A stretch of DNA of 64,000 bases from Gilliamella sp. Lep-s35 (GCF_009795845.1 NZ_WTEX01000013.1:18017-82016); one strand, 5' to 3'; shown: positions 1-10,909, counted from the first letter of the stretch. Numbers and translations: made by a program. The notes: generated by a model from the sequence alone, not told the origin.

Positions 1-162
1 GTTGCTGAAATAAGTGAGAAATTAGGCCACTGGTCGGCAACGGGTAAACTTGCTTCGCCCCAATTACGTAAAGAGAATCGGATACGAACTATTCAGGCGT
101 CGTTAGCCATTGAGCATTTTAGAATCTTTATCAGCATCTTCATGGTCTTGGTTAGCAACTAG
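1..162 (+). pseudogene. Fic-family protein, N-terminal remnant (cut by window edge)
   Basis: The + strand frame from base 1 reads VAEISEKLGHWSATGK, then LRKENRIRTIQASLAIE, which I recognise as the N-terminal helical segment of one class of Fic-family (AMPylase-type) proteins; in those it is normally followed by GNTLS. Here the homology stops at about base 114 and the frame runs into an unrelated tail ending in TAG at 160-162. The catalytic Fic core (HPFxxGNGR) is absent, so this is a truncated, presumably dead gene. Its 5' end lies outside the window. The assignment rests on motif memory only. Confidence 0.5.
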
Positions 163-283
163 CCCAGTTCGTTCATATTTAAGAAATGCTGTACCTAATC
201 CCAACTGTAGAAATTCCTCGTGTTGTTTCCAGTAATTTAAGAAACTACTGGAAACAATGCAAGTTATTGCTGCCGGTAATATT
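103..283 (-). other. coding-like remnant downstream of tamB
   Basis: On the minus strand a frame is open from just after the tamB stop to a TAA at 103-105. It has protein-like composition (for example FLNYWKQHEEFLQLGLGTAF) but no plausible start codon, and a stop lies immediately upstream in the same frame. The last residues come from the reverse complement of the Fic remnant, so the two fragments meet at about base 115. I do not recognise the family. It may be the 3' end of a deleted gene or chance. Confidence 0.2.
223..257. repeat. perfect 12-bp inverted repeat
   Basis: TTGTTTCCAGTA (223-234) and TACTGGAAACAA (246-257) are perfect reverse complements around an 11-bp loop. It sits 25 bp past the tamB stop, where a terminator would be expected, but neither strand shows a T-run after the stem. 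It may be a Rho-protecting hairpin or part of the decayed sequence. Confidence 0.5.
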
Positions 284-3200
284 AAAAATCAAATTGATAA
301 ATCAGATCCAATGTTTGTGCTAAGCTTGATGTTGCATCCAAATAAAGATTTGGCATCAGCCTATAACGTAAAGTAAATGTCGCTAGTGAATCAAAAATAC
401 CGACACCATATTTTAGTTGTAAACTAGGTAATATATACCCACTCACCACAACTTTAGAATTGTTACCAGCACCTTGCGTATCAAGTGTTAGATTTTTGAT
501 GCCAAATACATTACCGATATCACCAATATATTTACCAGTTTTTGCTGTGCCAATACCAACTAGTAGTGCTGTCATCATGTCACTATCACTTTGTTCGGCG
601 TTATCAATTCCTTGACCTCGAATTAAGTAGGATAGAGCTTCTTGTTGTGGCATGGCAGGATCAGAAAACACTTCAACCTTAGGTGATTGTGATGATCCTG
701 TAACACGGATTCCTGCCGTGATATTATTGTTTTCCATTGCTTCTGGATTGCGAATTGCTTCAATATCAAGCATGGCTTGATCAGTTGCTCCTGAAAAGGT
801 AATGACGCCTTTGTGAATAATTAAATCTTGTCCATAGGCATAAAATCGCCCTTTGGGAATTAATACTTCGCCATGCAGATCAAGGCCTTTATTGGTTTGT
901 GTCGCCGTTAAATTACCTTTAAGGGATGCTTTTAAACCAAATGCATCGACAGTCACTTTATCACCGATATCAATTTCAACATGGCCATTGATTTTCATGC
1001 CAAATTCTTGAGGTTTTATCTCTTTCCGATTAGCGTCGAGCATAACTTCGTCAGGTGATAGATCAACACTTGAAGCCGGCAGTGATTCAACCGTTATTTT
1101 CCCTTTGGGAATACTTACTTTTCCTAGTAACGTTAATTCATCTTGTGTGGCATTGATTTTAATATCAGGAACAACAGTCATAACAATCATTGGTGGAACA
1201 GACACTTCCATTGCTGCGCCATTAACAGTTAATGAGGCTTGCCATTTATCAAAGGTATTCCAGTTTGCATCACCGTTAATATTCACATTGCCAGCGTGTG
1301 TGGTTAAAACACCTTTTAATGTAGATGATTTACCATTGAAATTGATATTAACCTTAGCGGATTTAATATCAATCGGTAATTGGCTTGATTGTATTTCGCT
1401 ATGTTGCAGGTTTATGTTACCTGTTAACAACGGATCATTTAATGAACCAGAGAATTTAACCATTCCATTAATGTCACCTTTGGCATAATCTTTGCTGTCT
1501 AATAATGGATTAATAATCGCTAACGCTAAGTGATCTATCTGTAATTGACCACTTAATTTTTTTTGTTCAGTTGGATCTATAATAGCAACATTACCGTTGA
1601 TTTTGCCTAGCTTATTTAAGTCAAAATTCCAATCTAATTTAGCTTGTTGCTCATTAAACTCTGCATCAATTTTGAATAGTTTGAACGGTAGTGATAGTGC
1701 TTGCGAAGTAACCATTTGTTGAATATAAACATCATTACTTGTTATATTCGCTTTTATTGATGGCATTGTATTGTTGTTATTAAATAGGATGTCTATTTTT
1801 CCATTAACATTACCAGCAAGTTTGGTTTCACCATTATTTAACATTGGTAATTTCGATAGATTGATTTTTTTGATCGTGATACTGGTATCGCTATTTTTAG
1901 CGATCAGTAATTTTTTATCAAGGCATATACTTGAATTATCATTTATCCAACAGTGAGCATTAACGGCGGGTATTTGGTTGTTGACATCATAAGATAAGTC
2001 TAACGATTTAGCGAGTTGCCAATTATTATTCTTGCCTAAATTGAGTAGGGCATGTGGCATTGTTCCACTCCATTTTGTGCGATCTTTATCTAGCTGACCT
2101 ATTAACGAAGTAGTTAATGAAGCTAGCTCACCATCAATCTTCATCGTTAGCGTATGGTGACTCTCGTTACCAGATAGTTCAATATTGGCATTTTTAATGG
2201 TTTGACTTGGTAGTTCTATTGATTGTCCTGTAAGTTTGATGTTGCCACTGGCTTGTTCTTTGTATTCAACTTTTCCTGTAAGGTTGGCTTTAGCTACTTT
2301 GATTGCATCAAAAGAGAGCGAATTAATCGACAAATTGGTATCGATAATGGTATTGTTAGCTGAACCATTGAGTTTAATATTACCCACAACCGATCCTTCC
2401 ATACCGTCAACCAATAACGATAATGATTCAAGATTTAGCTTAGCTAGTAGGTTACCTTTTTTGCTTGAGCCATTTAAATTGAGTTGGTTTTTACCCCACT
2501 TGATCGCAAAATCATTTGCAGTGACTTTATTTTCAGAATTAATAAACACGCTACCGGATGTTAACAGATCAGCGTGATTGATATTACCTTTTAACTGTAA
2601 ATCGGATAAATTAAATTCCCATTTATCACCTTCTAATGAACCAGTTGTTTTTAATTGACCGTTTAATTGAATGGGATAATTTGGTAGTTCTTTGGTGATA
2701 TTAACCTTATTGAGTTTTATATTGGTATCCCATTGTAGTGCTTGTTGCCAATTGGCCTTTCCTGCTATGTTAATTTCGCCTTGAGGTAACTTAATGGTAC
2801 CATGTTCAATGATTGCATCTTGATTGGTGCCAGTGCCTGCAATGTCAAAGACCATGTTGGCCAACTCTTTACTTTTTAGGTTACCTTTCGCTGATATTTG
2901 ATATTGTTGCACATTACCATTTATTGATGCGGCAAAATCATCTAATTGATACTGTGCTTGCCCTTCGATTGGCCATTGGATATGCTTACCTTCAAGTTGG
3001 GTCATAATAGGCAAGTATTTTTCTATAAAATTGATGTGCCCACTTATTTTCATTTGATTTGAGCCATCAAGGGTTGTGTTGGTTAACAGCTTTCCAAGCA
3101 ATTTGCCAGAAAATTGTGCATTTAATTGGTTTTGTTCGGTATTTGCTTTGACTAACGCTAATAACGGCCAGTCATCACGCAAAGTAATCTCGCCCGATAC

Positions 3201-4109
3201 AGAAGCATGCCCATTGGCATAAGGTGTTGTTGCATCGGTGTCGAGTTGTTTTACAATAATACGACTATTAATAATATTGGTTTGAATTGCAACATTATTA
3301 AATCGATAATCTTGTCCAGCTATATGTAATAGCCAATTATCACCGGTTAAGCTTGTTACATTAATATCTAATGGAATGTTAACTTGAGGTAGTGATTCAA
3401 TTAGAGGTTGATTAAATAGTTGTGTGATTTTTTCATTAAGTGCAATATCTTTGTCATCTGTTTTTTTAATGGGCAGATTGGTTGCTTTATTATCTGCAAA
3501 AATAGCACTTAGATCCATTGCCACAGTAGGGTATACATAAATTTGTTTACTTGCCCATGTGGCTTTGCCGGTAAAATCAGACATGCCAAATTGCATATCA
3601 TTTACTGTGACTTTGATATGAGTTAAGTGGATATTTTTAATGTCTATAGGCAATGGAGTTTTGATAACTAAAGGTTTTTCTGAAGTAGGTTTATTATCAG
3701 TTGAACTTTCGATTTCATTAGGTGAATTTTCTATTTTTGTCGTATCAATATTAACCGTTACACCATTAGCATCAAATTGCTTTATACATATTTCAGTTTT
3801 TAATAAACAAAGCCCAGTTAGTGAAAATGAAGCATCATTAACCTGAACATCAATACCTGGTAATTCAAGTGAAAGCTCTTGTATATGCAGATCATGAAAT
3901 GTTCCTTCAACTTGGGCTATCTTTAACTCAGGTAACAATTTATTTAAAACATAGGTGGTTAATTTTACACCAAGACTTGTGTATATAAATAAGGTCACAA
4001 AAGCAATTAAAAAGACAATGACAGCTAAAATAGCTATACTGCGTTTTTTCCATTTACGTATTCGTTTTATTTTTTTTATTTTTTTAATTCTAATTGAATT
4101 TTTAGCCAT
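282..4109 (-). CDS. tamB: TamB, inner-membrane-anchored envelope bridging protein
   Basis: 1275 aa, the usual TamB length. A lysine/arginine-rich N-terminus is followed by one transmembrane anchor at about residues 24-46, then a long series of beta-rich repeats, and the conserved C-terminal TamB (DUF490) domain in roughly the last 330 residues, ending in the aromatic QFDF that docks on the barrel partner. In other proteobacteria TamB spans the periplasm, works with TamA, and takes part in outer-membrane protein insertion and phospholipid transport. It starts one base after the tamA stop, so the two are translated from one message. The AT-rich start region encodes a run of alternating basic and isoleucine residues, typical of a low-GC genome. 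Confidence 0.95.
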   Translation of the reverse strand: MAKNSIRIKKIKKIKRIRKWKKRSIAILAVIVFLIAFVTLFIYTSLGVKLTTYVLNKLLPELKIAQVEGTFHDLHIQELSLELPGIDVQVNDASFSLTGLCLLKTEICIKQFDANGVTVNIDTTKIENSPNEIESSTDNKPTSEKPLVIKTPLPIDIKNIHLTHIKVTVNDMQFGMSDFTGKATWASKQIYVYPTVAMDLSAIFADNKATNLPIKKTDDKDIALNEKITQLFNQPLIESLPQVNIPLDINVTSLTGDNWLLHIAGQDYRFNNVAIQTNIINSRIIVKQLDTDATTPYANGHASVSGEITLRDDWPLLALVKANTEQNQLNAQFSGKLLGKLLTNTTLDGSNQMKISGHINFIEKYLPIMTQLEGKHIQWPIEGQAQYQLDDFAASINGNVQQYQISAKGNLKSKELANMVFDIAGTGTNQDAIIEHGTIKLPQGEINIAGKANWQQALQWDTNIKLNKVNITKELPNYPIQLNGQLKTTGSLEGDKWEFNLSDLQLKGNINHADLLTSGSVFINSENKVTANDFAIKWGKNQLNLNGSSKKGNLLAKLNLESLSLLVDGMEGSVVGNIKLNGSANNTIIDTNLSINSLSFDAIKVAKANLTGKVEYKEQASGNIKLTGQSIELPSQTIKNANIELSGNESHHTLTMKIDGELASLTTSLIGQLDKDRTKWSGTMPHALLNLGKNNNWQLAKSLDLSYDVNNQIPAVNAHCWINDNSSICLDKKLLIAKNSDTSITIKKINLSKLPMLNNGETKLAGNVNGKIDILFNNNNTMPSIKANITSNDVYIQQMVTSQALSLPFKLFKIDAEFNEQQAKLDWNFDLNKLGKINGNVAIIDPTEQKKLSGQLQIDHLALAIINPLLDSKDYAKGDINGMVKFSGSLNDPLLTGNINLQHSEIQSSQLPIDIKSAKVNINFNGKSSTLKGVLTTHAGNVNINGDANWNTFDKWQASLTVNGAAMEVSVPPMIVMTVVPDIKINATQDELTLLGKVSIPKGKITVESLPASSVDLSPDEVMLDANRKEIKPQEFGMKINGHVEIDIGDKVTVDAFGLKASLKGNLTATQTNKGLDLHGEVLIPKGRFYAYGQDLIIHKGVITFSGATDQAMLDIEAIRNPEAMENNNITAGIRVTGSSQSPKVEVFSDPAMPQQEALSYLIRGQGIDNAEQSDSDMMTALLVGIGTAKTGKYIGDIGNVFGIKNLTLDTQGAGNNSKVVVSGYILPSLQLKYGVGIFDSLATFTLRYRLMPNLYLDATSSLAQTLDLIYQFDF

Positions 4110-4110
4110 A

Positions 4111-5826
4111 TTATAATTCGCTTCCTAGACCAATATATAGGTGAATAGACACAGTGTTTTTGTTAAATGGTGTTGCTAAATCCATTTTTATTGGTCCAAC
4201 AGGCGAAGCCCAACGAATACCAATCCCTGTTCCTGTATAAAATTTGGTTGTATCAACTTTATCTATGGCTTCACCAGTGTCAACAAAGGCAGCTCCCCAC
4301 CATGAACCCGATAAATTATATTGGTATTCAATTGAGCCTGTAATGAGCTTTGAAGCACCTTTTAATTTGCCTTTTTTATCTTTAGGCGAAATAGATTGAT
4401 AACTATAACCACGAATACTACGCTCACCTCCAGCAAAAAATCGAAATGATGGTGGAACGCGATCAAAGTCACTTGCTTGTATAATACCAAAATTACCACG
4501 AGCAATAAATCGATGTGATTTTTTTATAGAGCGAATCCAAGTTTGTTGTGCTTGAAAGCGAATTAAATTAATATCTGACCCCAATGAATTTGCAGCAGCT
4601 TCGATGGAGTAACGTTGTGAATCTCCCCACATTGCTAATAAACTACCATCAGAACGGACTCTAGATAAGCTAATTGAAGGATAATATAAAAATGTTTTAA
4701 AGCTTGCATCGCCTTGGGTAAAGTCATCGCGTAATATATTAAAACCTAAAGCGGTTTGCCAGCCATAAAAATTATCCCAGTTGCGTAGTATTCCAAAAGT
4801 ATGAGAACGTGAATAGGTATCATTATTATCTATCTTTTTATAACCACCTTGAATAGTATAATATTGCTCAATAGGGGATTTTTTTAATGGTATTTTGTAA
4901 CTCATGGTAATTATTTGTTCCGGTGAGGATAGCGATAAATTACTTTGAAAACTTTGTCCTCGGCTATTTATCCATGGTTTATTCCAACCAATTTTACCAT
5001 GTACACCGTTATCTGTTGAAAATCCTAAACCTAAGTCCATGTTATTTTTTTTGCGTGGCGAGGTTTCAACATCAATTGGAAGTATTTTATCTTCTGTTAA
5101 ATGAGGAAAATCAGGCACAACCACTACAGAATTAAACCAACTTGTTGAGGTAAGGCGTCTATTTAACAATGATAACTGTTCGGCAGTATATTCTTCACCT
5201 TCTTTAAATGGCACAATATTAGCTAAATAATCATCCCGAATTTTGGCATTATGAAAAGTCACTTTTCCTAGACGATAACGTTTACCTGTAGTGTAATCAA
5301 TATTCCAAAATGCTTTATTTTCAGACATTGAAACAGCTAATTGATGTTTGGGCATATCGGCATCGAAGTAACCTTTTTTGAGTGATAAACTTTGTAGGCT
5401 TTTTTTAAATGACTCATAAACACCATGATTTAGCACATCACCGATTTTAGGTAAGTTGTTTTTTAATAAATAGTTAAAATCAGGATCTTGTTGTCCATCA
5501 CCAGTTATATTTACATTAAGTTGCTCAATCAATACAGGCGTGCCTGGTGATATATTAACAGTAAGAACCTTGGCATTTTGTACGTTATATTCGAAAGTGG
5601 GTGAATAGTAACCTAAAGCGCGTAGTGCTTTTTTCACTTCGCTTTCAAAATACCGCTTAAAATTGGGGGTATCCTCAACTTTATTAGGGGTAATTAATGA
5701 AATGCGTGCATCAACGTTGTCGGCTAATTCTCCTGATAATCCTTTAATGGATAGTTTCATGTCAGCATAACTTGATGTTGCTGTCATTATCAAAAGTAAA
5801 CCTAACGAGCAGGAAAATCGTGCCAC
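4111..5826 (-). CDS. tamA: TamA, Omp85-family outer-membrane assembly factor
   Basis: 571 aa. A signal peptide (about residues 1-21, ending SSYA) precedes three POTRA domains (roughly 25-260) and a C-terminal 16-strand barrel of the BamA/TamA family. The lid-lock motif region GGERSIRGY is near residue 465, and the last strand ends YIGLGSEL. TamA pairs with TamB to insert a subset of autotransporters and other outer-membrane proteins. It lies 17 bp downstream of hpt and immediately upstream of tamB on the same strand, so the operon runs hpt-tamA-tamB. No truncation is apparent. Confidence 0.95.
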   Translation of the reverse strand: MARFSCSLGLLLIMTATSSYADMKLSIKGLSGELADNVDARISLITPNKVEDTPNFKRYFESEVKKALRALGYYSPTFEYNVQNAKVLTVNISPGTPVLIEQLNVNITGDGQQDPDFNYLLKNNLPKIGDVLNHGVYESFKKSLQSLSLKKGYFDADMPKHQLAVSMSENKAFWNIDYTTGKRYRLGKVTFHNAKIRDDYLANIVPFKEGEEYTAEQLSLLNRRLTSTSWFNSVVVVPDFPHLTEDKILPIDVETSPRKKNNMDLGLGFSTDNGVHGKIGWNKPWINSRGQSFQSNLSLSSPEQIITMSYKIPLKKSPIEQYYTIQGGYKKIDNNDTYSRSHTFGILRNWDNFYGWQTALGFNILRDDFTQGDASFKTFLYYPSISLSRVRSDGSLLAMWGDSQRYSIEAAANSLGSDINLIRFQAQQTWIRSIKKSHRFIARGNFGIIQASDFDRVPPSFRFFAGGERSIRGYSYQSISPKDKKGKLKGASKLITGSIEYQYNLSGSWWGAAFVDTGEAIDKVDTTKFYTGTGIGIRWASPVGPIKMDLATPFNKNTVSIHLYIGLGSEL

Positions 5827-5843
5827 ATATACCTCGTATAATA

Positions 5844-6383
5844 TTAAGATTCGAGTAAACTTACATGGCCAATATAAGGTAAATGACGATAGTGCTGTGC
5901 ATAGTCAATACCATAACCCACCACAAATTCGTCAGGAATTGAAAATCCGATATATTTAACAGGAACCTCTACTTCACGCCTTGAAGGTTTATCCAGAAGT
6001 GTGCATATTTCAATACTACGAGGATGACGTAATTTTAATATTGCCATTACCTTACTCAAGGTATTACCTGTATCGATAATATCTTCGATAATTAATACAT
6101 CTTTATCACGAATATCTTCATCTAAGTCTTTTAATATTTTTACATCACGATTACTAATGACTGCATTGCCATAACTAGAGGCGGTCATAAAATCAACCTC
6201 GTGTCCGACTGTGATTTTACGGCTCAAATCTGCCATAAAAATAAAAGAGCCACGTAAAAGCCCAACTAAAATAAGTTCGTTTTGACTATTTTGATAATCT
6301 TTACTAATTTGTTGTCCAAGCTCGATGACACGGTTTTGGATATCATTAGCTGATATCATCATTTCTAATGTATGTTTTTTCAT
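5844..6383 (-). CDS. hpt: hypoxanthine phosphoribosyltransferase
   Basis: 179 aa, the standard size of bacterial Hpt. The PRPP-binding loop [14 protein letters not shown] occupies residues 96-109, and the flexible loop with SSYG is near 69-72. The enzyme salvages hypoxanthine (and guanine) to IMP/GMP using PRPP in the cytoplasm. It is followed by tamA after 17 bp and preceded by a 122-bp gap from tadA, which could hold its own promoter. Linkage of a purine salvage gene to tamAB is not the E. coli arrangement and may simply reflect operon reshuffling. Confidence 0.95.
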   Translation of the reverse strand: MKKHTLEMMISANDIQNRVIELGQQISKDYQNSQNELILVGLLRGSFIFMADLSRKITVGHEVDFMTASSYGNAVISNRDVKILKDLDEDIRDKDVLIIEDIIDTGNTLSKVMAILKLRHPRSIEICTLLDKPSRREVEVPVKYIGFSIPDEFVVGYGIDYAQHYRHLPYIGHVSLLES

Positions 6384-6505
6384 TAATAATTCTCAAATTA
6401 ACTTTTTAAAAATTAAATTAGATTCTAACAATATTCCTTAATAAAAAGAATAAGCGAACCCATTTTTTATTAAACCAAGATAAGAAAAAATTTTATTTTT
6501 TATAC

Positions 6506-7012
6506 TCAAATACCTAGTTTTCCTGAAACTTTTTGACAACTATTTTTGTTATTCTTTTTTTGTAAACGTCGTTTTTTAAAAAACTCACTTAAAATAGCGC
6601 TACATTCGTTAGCTAGTACTCCGCCAGTTACTTCTGCATAATGGTTGATGCCTTGCTGAGCAAGAATATTGATAAATGAGCCAGCTGCACCAGTTTTATA
6701 ATCACTAGCACCATAAACAACACGTTTAATACGGCTATGGATAATGGCACCTGCGCACATAATACAAGGCTCCAGTGTGACATAAAGCGTGGTATTAATT
6801 ATGCGATAGTTATTTAAATTTTTACCAGCTTGCTCAATCGCTATCATTTCAGCATGCGCAGTAGGATTATGTTTGATAATGGATTGATTAAATCCTTCGC
6901 CGACAATTTGATTATTTTCATCAACAATCACCGCACCGACAGGGATTTCTCCAAGCGATTCGGCGTGTTTAGCAAGCATGAGTGCATGGCGCATCCAAAT
7001 TTTATCTGACAT
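6506..7012 (-). CDS. tadA: tRNA-specific adenosine deaminase TadA
   Basis: 168 aa. Cytidine/deoxycytidylate deaminase fold with zinc ligands His53 and Cys83/Cys86 (motifs HAE at 53-55 and EPCIMC at 81-86); Glu55 is the proton shuttle. TadA converts A34 to inosine in tRNA-Arg(ACG), an essential decoding step. The lysine- and asparagine-rich C-terminal tail (about 147-160) is a low-complexity extension. It lies 8 bp downstream of dapB in the same direction, so the two are probably co-transcribed. Confidence 0.95.
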   Translation of the reverse strand: MSDKIWMRHALMLAKHAESLGEIPVGAVIVDENNQIVGEGFNQSIIKHNPTAHAEMIAIEQAGKNLNNYRIINTTLYVTLEPCIMCAGAIIHSRIKRVVYGASDYKTGAAGSFINILAQQGINHYAEVTGGVLANECSAILSEFFKKRRLQKKNNKNSCQKVSGKLGI

Positions 7013-7020
7013 TTTAGAAC

Positions 7021-7878
<858 letters not shown>

Positions 7879-7972
7879 TTATAGCGGAAAATACATAACT
7901 TATACACATCAGCTAAACTTAAATGCTACAATTTTTGAACCGTTTTATATAAAAATATAATTAGGAGTTATT

Positions 7973-9166
7973 ATGCGATCTCCGTGGTATTTTGGTTGGA
8001 ATATCGTTATTGCGGCTTCTTTTCTCACTTTGCTTTCTAGTGGCTTGAGGATGAGTATGGGAGTTTTTTTTCTTCCCATTGCAAATGATCTTAATTTTAG
8101 TCGTAGCGTTCTTTCTGGAATTATTGCTATAGGTATGCTTTTCTCTGGAATTGCTATGCCAATAGCGGGATATTTAGTTGGTAAATATGGCACTCGTTTT
8201 GTCCTAATATTTGGTTCCATCATTATTATTTCTACTGTTTGGGCTGCTAACTCAACTGATTATTGGAACTTTTTTCTATCTTTTGGTGTTGCATTATCTT
8301 TTGGTACTTCTTTTGTTGGTTCTGTCAGTTTTACGCCTATTGTGGCACGTTGTTTTATCAAGCGTAGAGGATTGGCTTTATTTCTTTTATCAACAGGAAG
8401 TATGGCAGGTATTGCAGTGATGTTACCTGTTTTTGCTTTCTTCATTCCTATTTATGGATGGCAAACAACGCTAATTTCGTTTGCTGTGATTTTTATGATT
8501 ATCGCTTTGCCTATTGCTTTGTTTATTATGAAAGATAATCAATCTGAAATCGAAGTCTCTAGTATAGAGCCTGTTATCAATCAAAAAATAGAGCCTAGTA
8601 TCAAACTTATAGATGTGTTAAAAACACGTCCATTTTGGCAACTGAGTTTTGGGCTTTTTACCTGTGGCTTCAGTATGAATTTATTAGGAACACATGGAGT
8701 CCCAATGCTTATCGATCATGGATTTGATCCTATTACTAGCTCTAATGGTATTGGTTTGATTGGTTTAGTCGCTATTTTTAGTACCTTAGTTTTGGGTTAT
8801 TTATCTGATATAGTGCAACGAAAAAACATTTTAATGATGGTCTATTTAATACGAGGTTTAGGTTTTATTGCTCTTGTTTTAGTATCAACTAAATGGCAGC
8901 TTTTTACTATTGCAGCAGTGGGTGGTTTGGTTTGGGCTGGTGCTTTGTCGATGTCTGGAGCCATTACCGCTGATATTTATGGTGTACAAATTGTGGGACT
9001 ACTTTCAGGATTAACCTATTTGGGACATCAAATTGGTGCGATGATTGGTTCATGGTTAGGTGGATGGGCTTATGATCATTTACACACTCATTTAGTTGCG
9101 TTTGGTACAGCAAGTATTTTATTGTTACTGGCGGCGTTTAGTGCTTATCATCTTCCTAAACGATAA
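7973..9166 (+). CDS. MFS transporter, monocarboxylate/oxalate-formate antiporter-like
   Basis: 397 aa with about 12 hydrophobic segments in two halves separated by a polar loop (about residues 183-215). The cytoplasmic loop 2-3 signature appears as GYLVGKYGTR, and its counterpart in the second half as GYLSDIVQRK. The opening PWYFGWNIV and overall pattern resemble the OFA/monocarboxylate branch of the major facilitator superfamily, so an organic anion is the likeliest substrate; the exact one cannot be read from sequence. Good ribosome site (TTAGGAG) 8 bp upstream of the ATG. Monocistronic, ending at a hairpin. Confidence 0.8.
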   Translation: MRSPWYFGWNIVIAASFLTLLSSGLRMSMGVFFLPIANDLNFSRSVLSGIIAIGMLFSGIAMPIAGYLVGKYGTRFVLIFGSIIIISTVWAANSTDYWNFFLSFGVALSFGTSFVGSVSFTPIVARCFIKRRGLALFLLSTGSMAGIAVMLPVFAFFIPIYGWQTTLISFAVIFMIIALPIALFIMKDNQSEIEVSSIEPVINQKIEPSIKLIDVLKTRPFWQLSFGLFTCGFSMNLLGTHGVPMLIDHGFDPITSSNGIGLIGLVAIFSTLVLGYLSDIVQRKNILMMVYLIRGLGFIALVLVSTKWQLFTIAAVGGLVWAGALSMSGAITADIYGVQIVGLLSGLTYLGHQIGAMIGSWLGGWAYDHLHTHLVAFGTASILLLLAAFSAYHLPKR

Positions 9167-9179
9167 TAGTTCAAAACAA

Positions 9180-9208
9180 ATGGACGCCAAGTAGCGTCCA
9201 TTCTTGCT
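9180..9208. terminator. intrinsic terminator between convergent MFS gene and fklB
   Basis: Perfect 8-bp stem ATGGACGC (9180-9187) / GCGTCCAT (9194-9201) with a 6-nt loop, then TCTTGCTT. It can serve the MFS gene; its right edge touches the stop codon of fklB on the other strand. Confidence 0.6.
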
Positions 9209-9819
9209 TATAAAACTTTTAATAATTCAACATCAAAAATCAGTGCGCTGTATGGTGGAATTGATGCGCCAGCACCTTGAGCACCATAAGCTAATTCTTG
9301 AGGAATATATAAACGCCATTTTGAACCTTCTGGCATAAGTTGTAACGCTTCAACCCAGCCTTTAATTACACCATTGACTGGAAACTCAGCAGGTTGTCCA
9401 CGTTCAACAGAACTATCAAATACTGTACCATCAATTAGTTGCCCTGTATAATGAACTTGCACGCGATCGGTTGCTTTAGGTAATGCGCCATCGCCTTGTT
9501 TGATGATTTCGTATTGTAAACCTGATTCAGTCGATTTAATGCCATCTTTTGTGATGTTTTCTGCTAGAAAATCTTTACCTGCTTGAGCAATTTTTTCTGC
9601 TTGTTTGGCCTTTTCTTTGGTCGCTTGTTCATGTACATGGCGTAATGCTTCATGTAATTCTTGTAGTGGCAGAGCAGGTTGATTACCCGATAATACGTCT
9701 TCCATTGCTAATTTTAATGCATTTAGTTCTAAATTGTTCAACCCAGATTCTTTTAATTGTTGTCCAATTTGTAAGCCGATTGCATAGCTTGCTTTTTGTT
9801 CAATAGTTTCTAACTTCAT
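9208..9819 (-). CDS. fklB: FKBP-type peptidyl-prolyl isomerase FklB (FKBP22)
   Basis: 203 aa, close to E. coli FklB (206). The N-terminal helical dimerisation region (about 1-100, starting with the typical [13 protein letters not shown]) is followed by the FKBP catalytic domain (about 105-203), with the conserved [16 protein letters not shown] and GWVEALQLM stretches. No signal peptide is present, which favours cytoplasmic FklB over periplasmic FkpA. It catalyses prolyl cis-trans isomerisation during folding. Monocistronic and divergent from bamE, with a 213-bp promoter region between them. Confidence 0.93.
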   Translation of the reverse strand: MKLETIEQKASYAIGLQIGQQLKESGLNNLELNALKLAMEDVLSGNQPALPLQELHEALRHVHEQATKEKAKQAEKIAQAGKDFLAENITKDGIKSTESGLQYEIIKQGDGALPKATDRVQVHYTGQLIDGTVFDSSVERGQPAEFPVNGVIKGWVEALQLMPEGSKWRLYIPQELAYGAQGAGASIPPYSALIFDVELLKVL

Positions 9820-10032
9820 TTTTTACCTTTAGATAGTTGATTGGTAAGGTTTATTAATAAGGTGATTAGTTTGGAGATACGTAAGTAAAAGTCAAGTAAT
9901 AATTTATATTATCAAATGTTATTACTATATTCATTAAATAACTTCGAAAGAATTTATTAATTTGGCTAGCACTTAATTAAAAGATCAGCGATAATACAGG
10001 TCATTGAATTTTAAAGAATGGATTAAGTGTAG

Positions 10033-10449
10033 ATGCTGTTTCGTAAATTTTCCGCACTTGCAGTTGTCACGAGTGTTTTATTAACAGGTTGTTCTGTTAT
10101 TGATCGCTGGGTATATAGGCCTGATATCAATCAAGGTAATTATGTAACACCAGATGCTATTGAGTTATTGCAAGTAGGGCAAAGCAAAGAACAAGTTGTG
10201 TTTATTATGGGCTCGCCAATGTTAACTTCTGTTTTTGGTGATAATGTTTGGTATTATATTTTCCGTCAACAACCTCAACATGGTGAAGTTAGTCAAAGAA
10301 GCTATGCTGTTTATTTCGATGATATGGGCATTGTGAAAGATATCAAGGCCTCAGAACTAGAAGGCTCCAAATCATTAGAAGAGATGAATAAACAAGGCAT
10401 ATCTGACCCAATTGATACTAAATCTGACGACGATATTCCTGAATCTTGA
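10033..10449 (+). CDS. bamE: outer membrane assembly lipoprotein BamE (SmpA/OmlA)
   Basis: 138 aa. Lipoprotein signal peptide with lipobox LLTG/C (Cys20 is the lipidated residue). The BamE fold follows, with the family motif VGQSKEQVVFIMGSP (about 50-64) and the conserved VWYYIFR. BamE is a lipoprotein of the BAM complex that tunes BamA/BamD during insertion of beta-barrel proteins. The C-terminal tail (about 110-138) is acidic and poorly conserved. A strong terminator follows immediately, so it is a single-gene unit. Confidence 0.95.
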   Translation: MLFRKFSALAVVTSVLLTGCSVIDRWVYRPDINQGNYVTPDAIELLQVGQSKEQVVFIMGSPMLTSVFGDNVWYYIFRQQPQHGEVSQRSYAVYFDDMGIVKDIKASELEGSKSLEEMNKQGISDPIDTKSDDDIPES

Positions 10450-10462
10450 TAAAAATATAGAT

Positions 10463-10497
10463 AAAAAGCCTCGTTTATTAACGAGGTTTTTTATTTT
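10463..10497 (+). terminator. bamE terminator
   Basis: Stem CCTCGTT (10469-10475) / AACGAGG (10480-10486) with a TATT loop, preceded by an A-run and followed by TTTTTTATTTT. Classic intrinsic terminator; the A-run makes it usable in both directions. Confidence 0.9.
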
Positions 10498-10531
10498 ATA
10501 TCTAAAAAATATTAAATTATAACGATAGTTA

Positions 10532-10909
10532 TTAATAATAACCGTTACTATATGAAGCAATAATAGTAATAACAATTATCATGTACACAATGAAAAACAG
10601 CATTGATGCGATAAATGTAATTAGACAATATTTCCAGTAACTATATAGATTTTCAATAGCATCAATAATATCGTTTTCTTTTTTAAGCGTTGCAGATAAG
10701 CTAAATGCTCCTCCTGACTTAAAAAGTTTTATCCCAGCAATAATTTGTGGAATACCAATAATAGCAGTGATTATACCTAGACAGGCAAAAGCACCCATAA
10801 TTATAAAAATAACGCCAAAAACTTGTTGCATAGTAGCAATAAAACGCATATGTTTTATCAATAATTCATTAGTTTGAAAAGAAATTGTATTTGTTTTATT
10901 TATATCCAT
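10532..10909 (-). CDS. small membrane protein, DUF5362-like
   Basis: 125 aa with two to three predicted membrane segments: about 30-60 (VFGVIFIIMGAFACLGIITA, then IIGIPQIIAG) and about 92-120. Between them lies a short polar helix. The pattern of a QQVFGV opening, a GIPQIIAG-type turn and the loop LFKSGG resembles the DUF5362 family of uncharacterised inner-membrane proteins. No enzymatic residues are visible. It stands alone between bamE and the SemiSWEET gene and is transcribed leftwards towards the bamE terminator. Confidence 0.6.
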   Translation of the reverse strand: MDINKTNTISFQTNELLIKHMRFIATMQQVFGVIFIIMGAFACLGIITAIIGIPQIIAGIKLFKSGGAFSLSATLKKENDIIDAIENLYSYWKYCLITFIASMLFFIVYMIIVITIIASYSNGYY

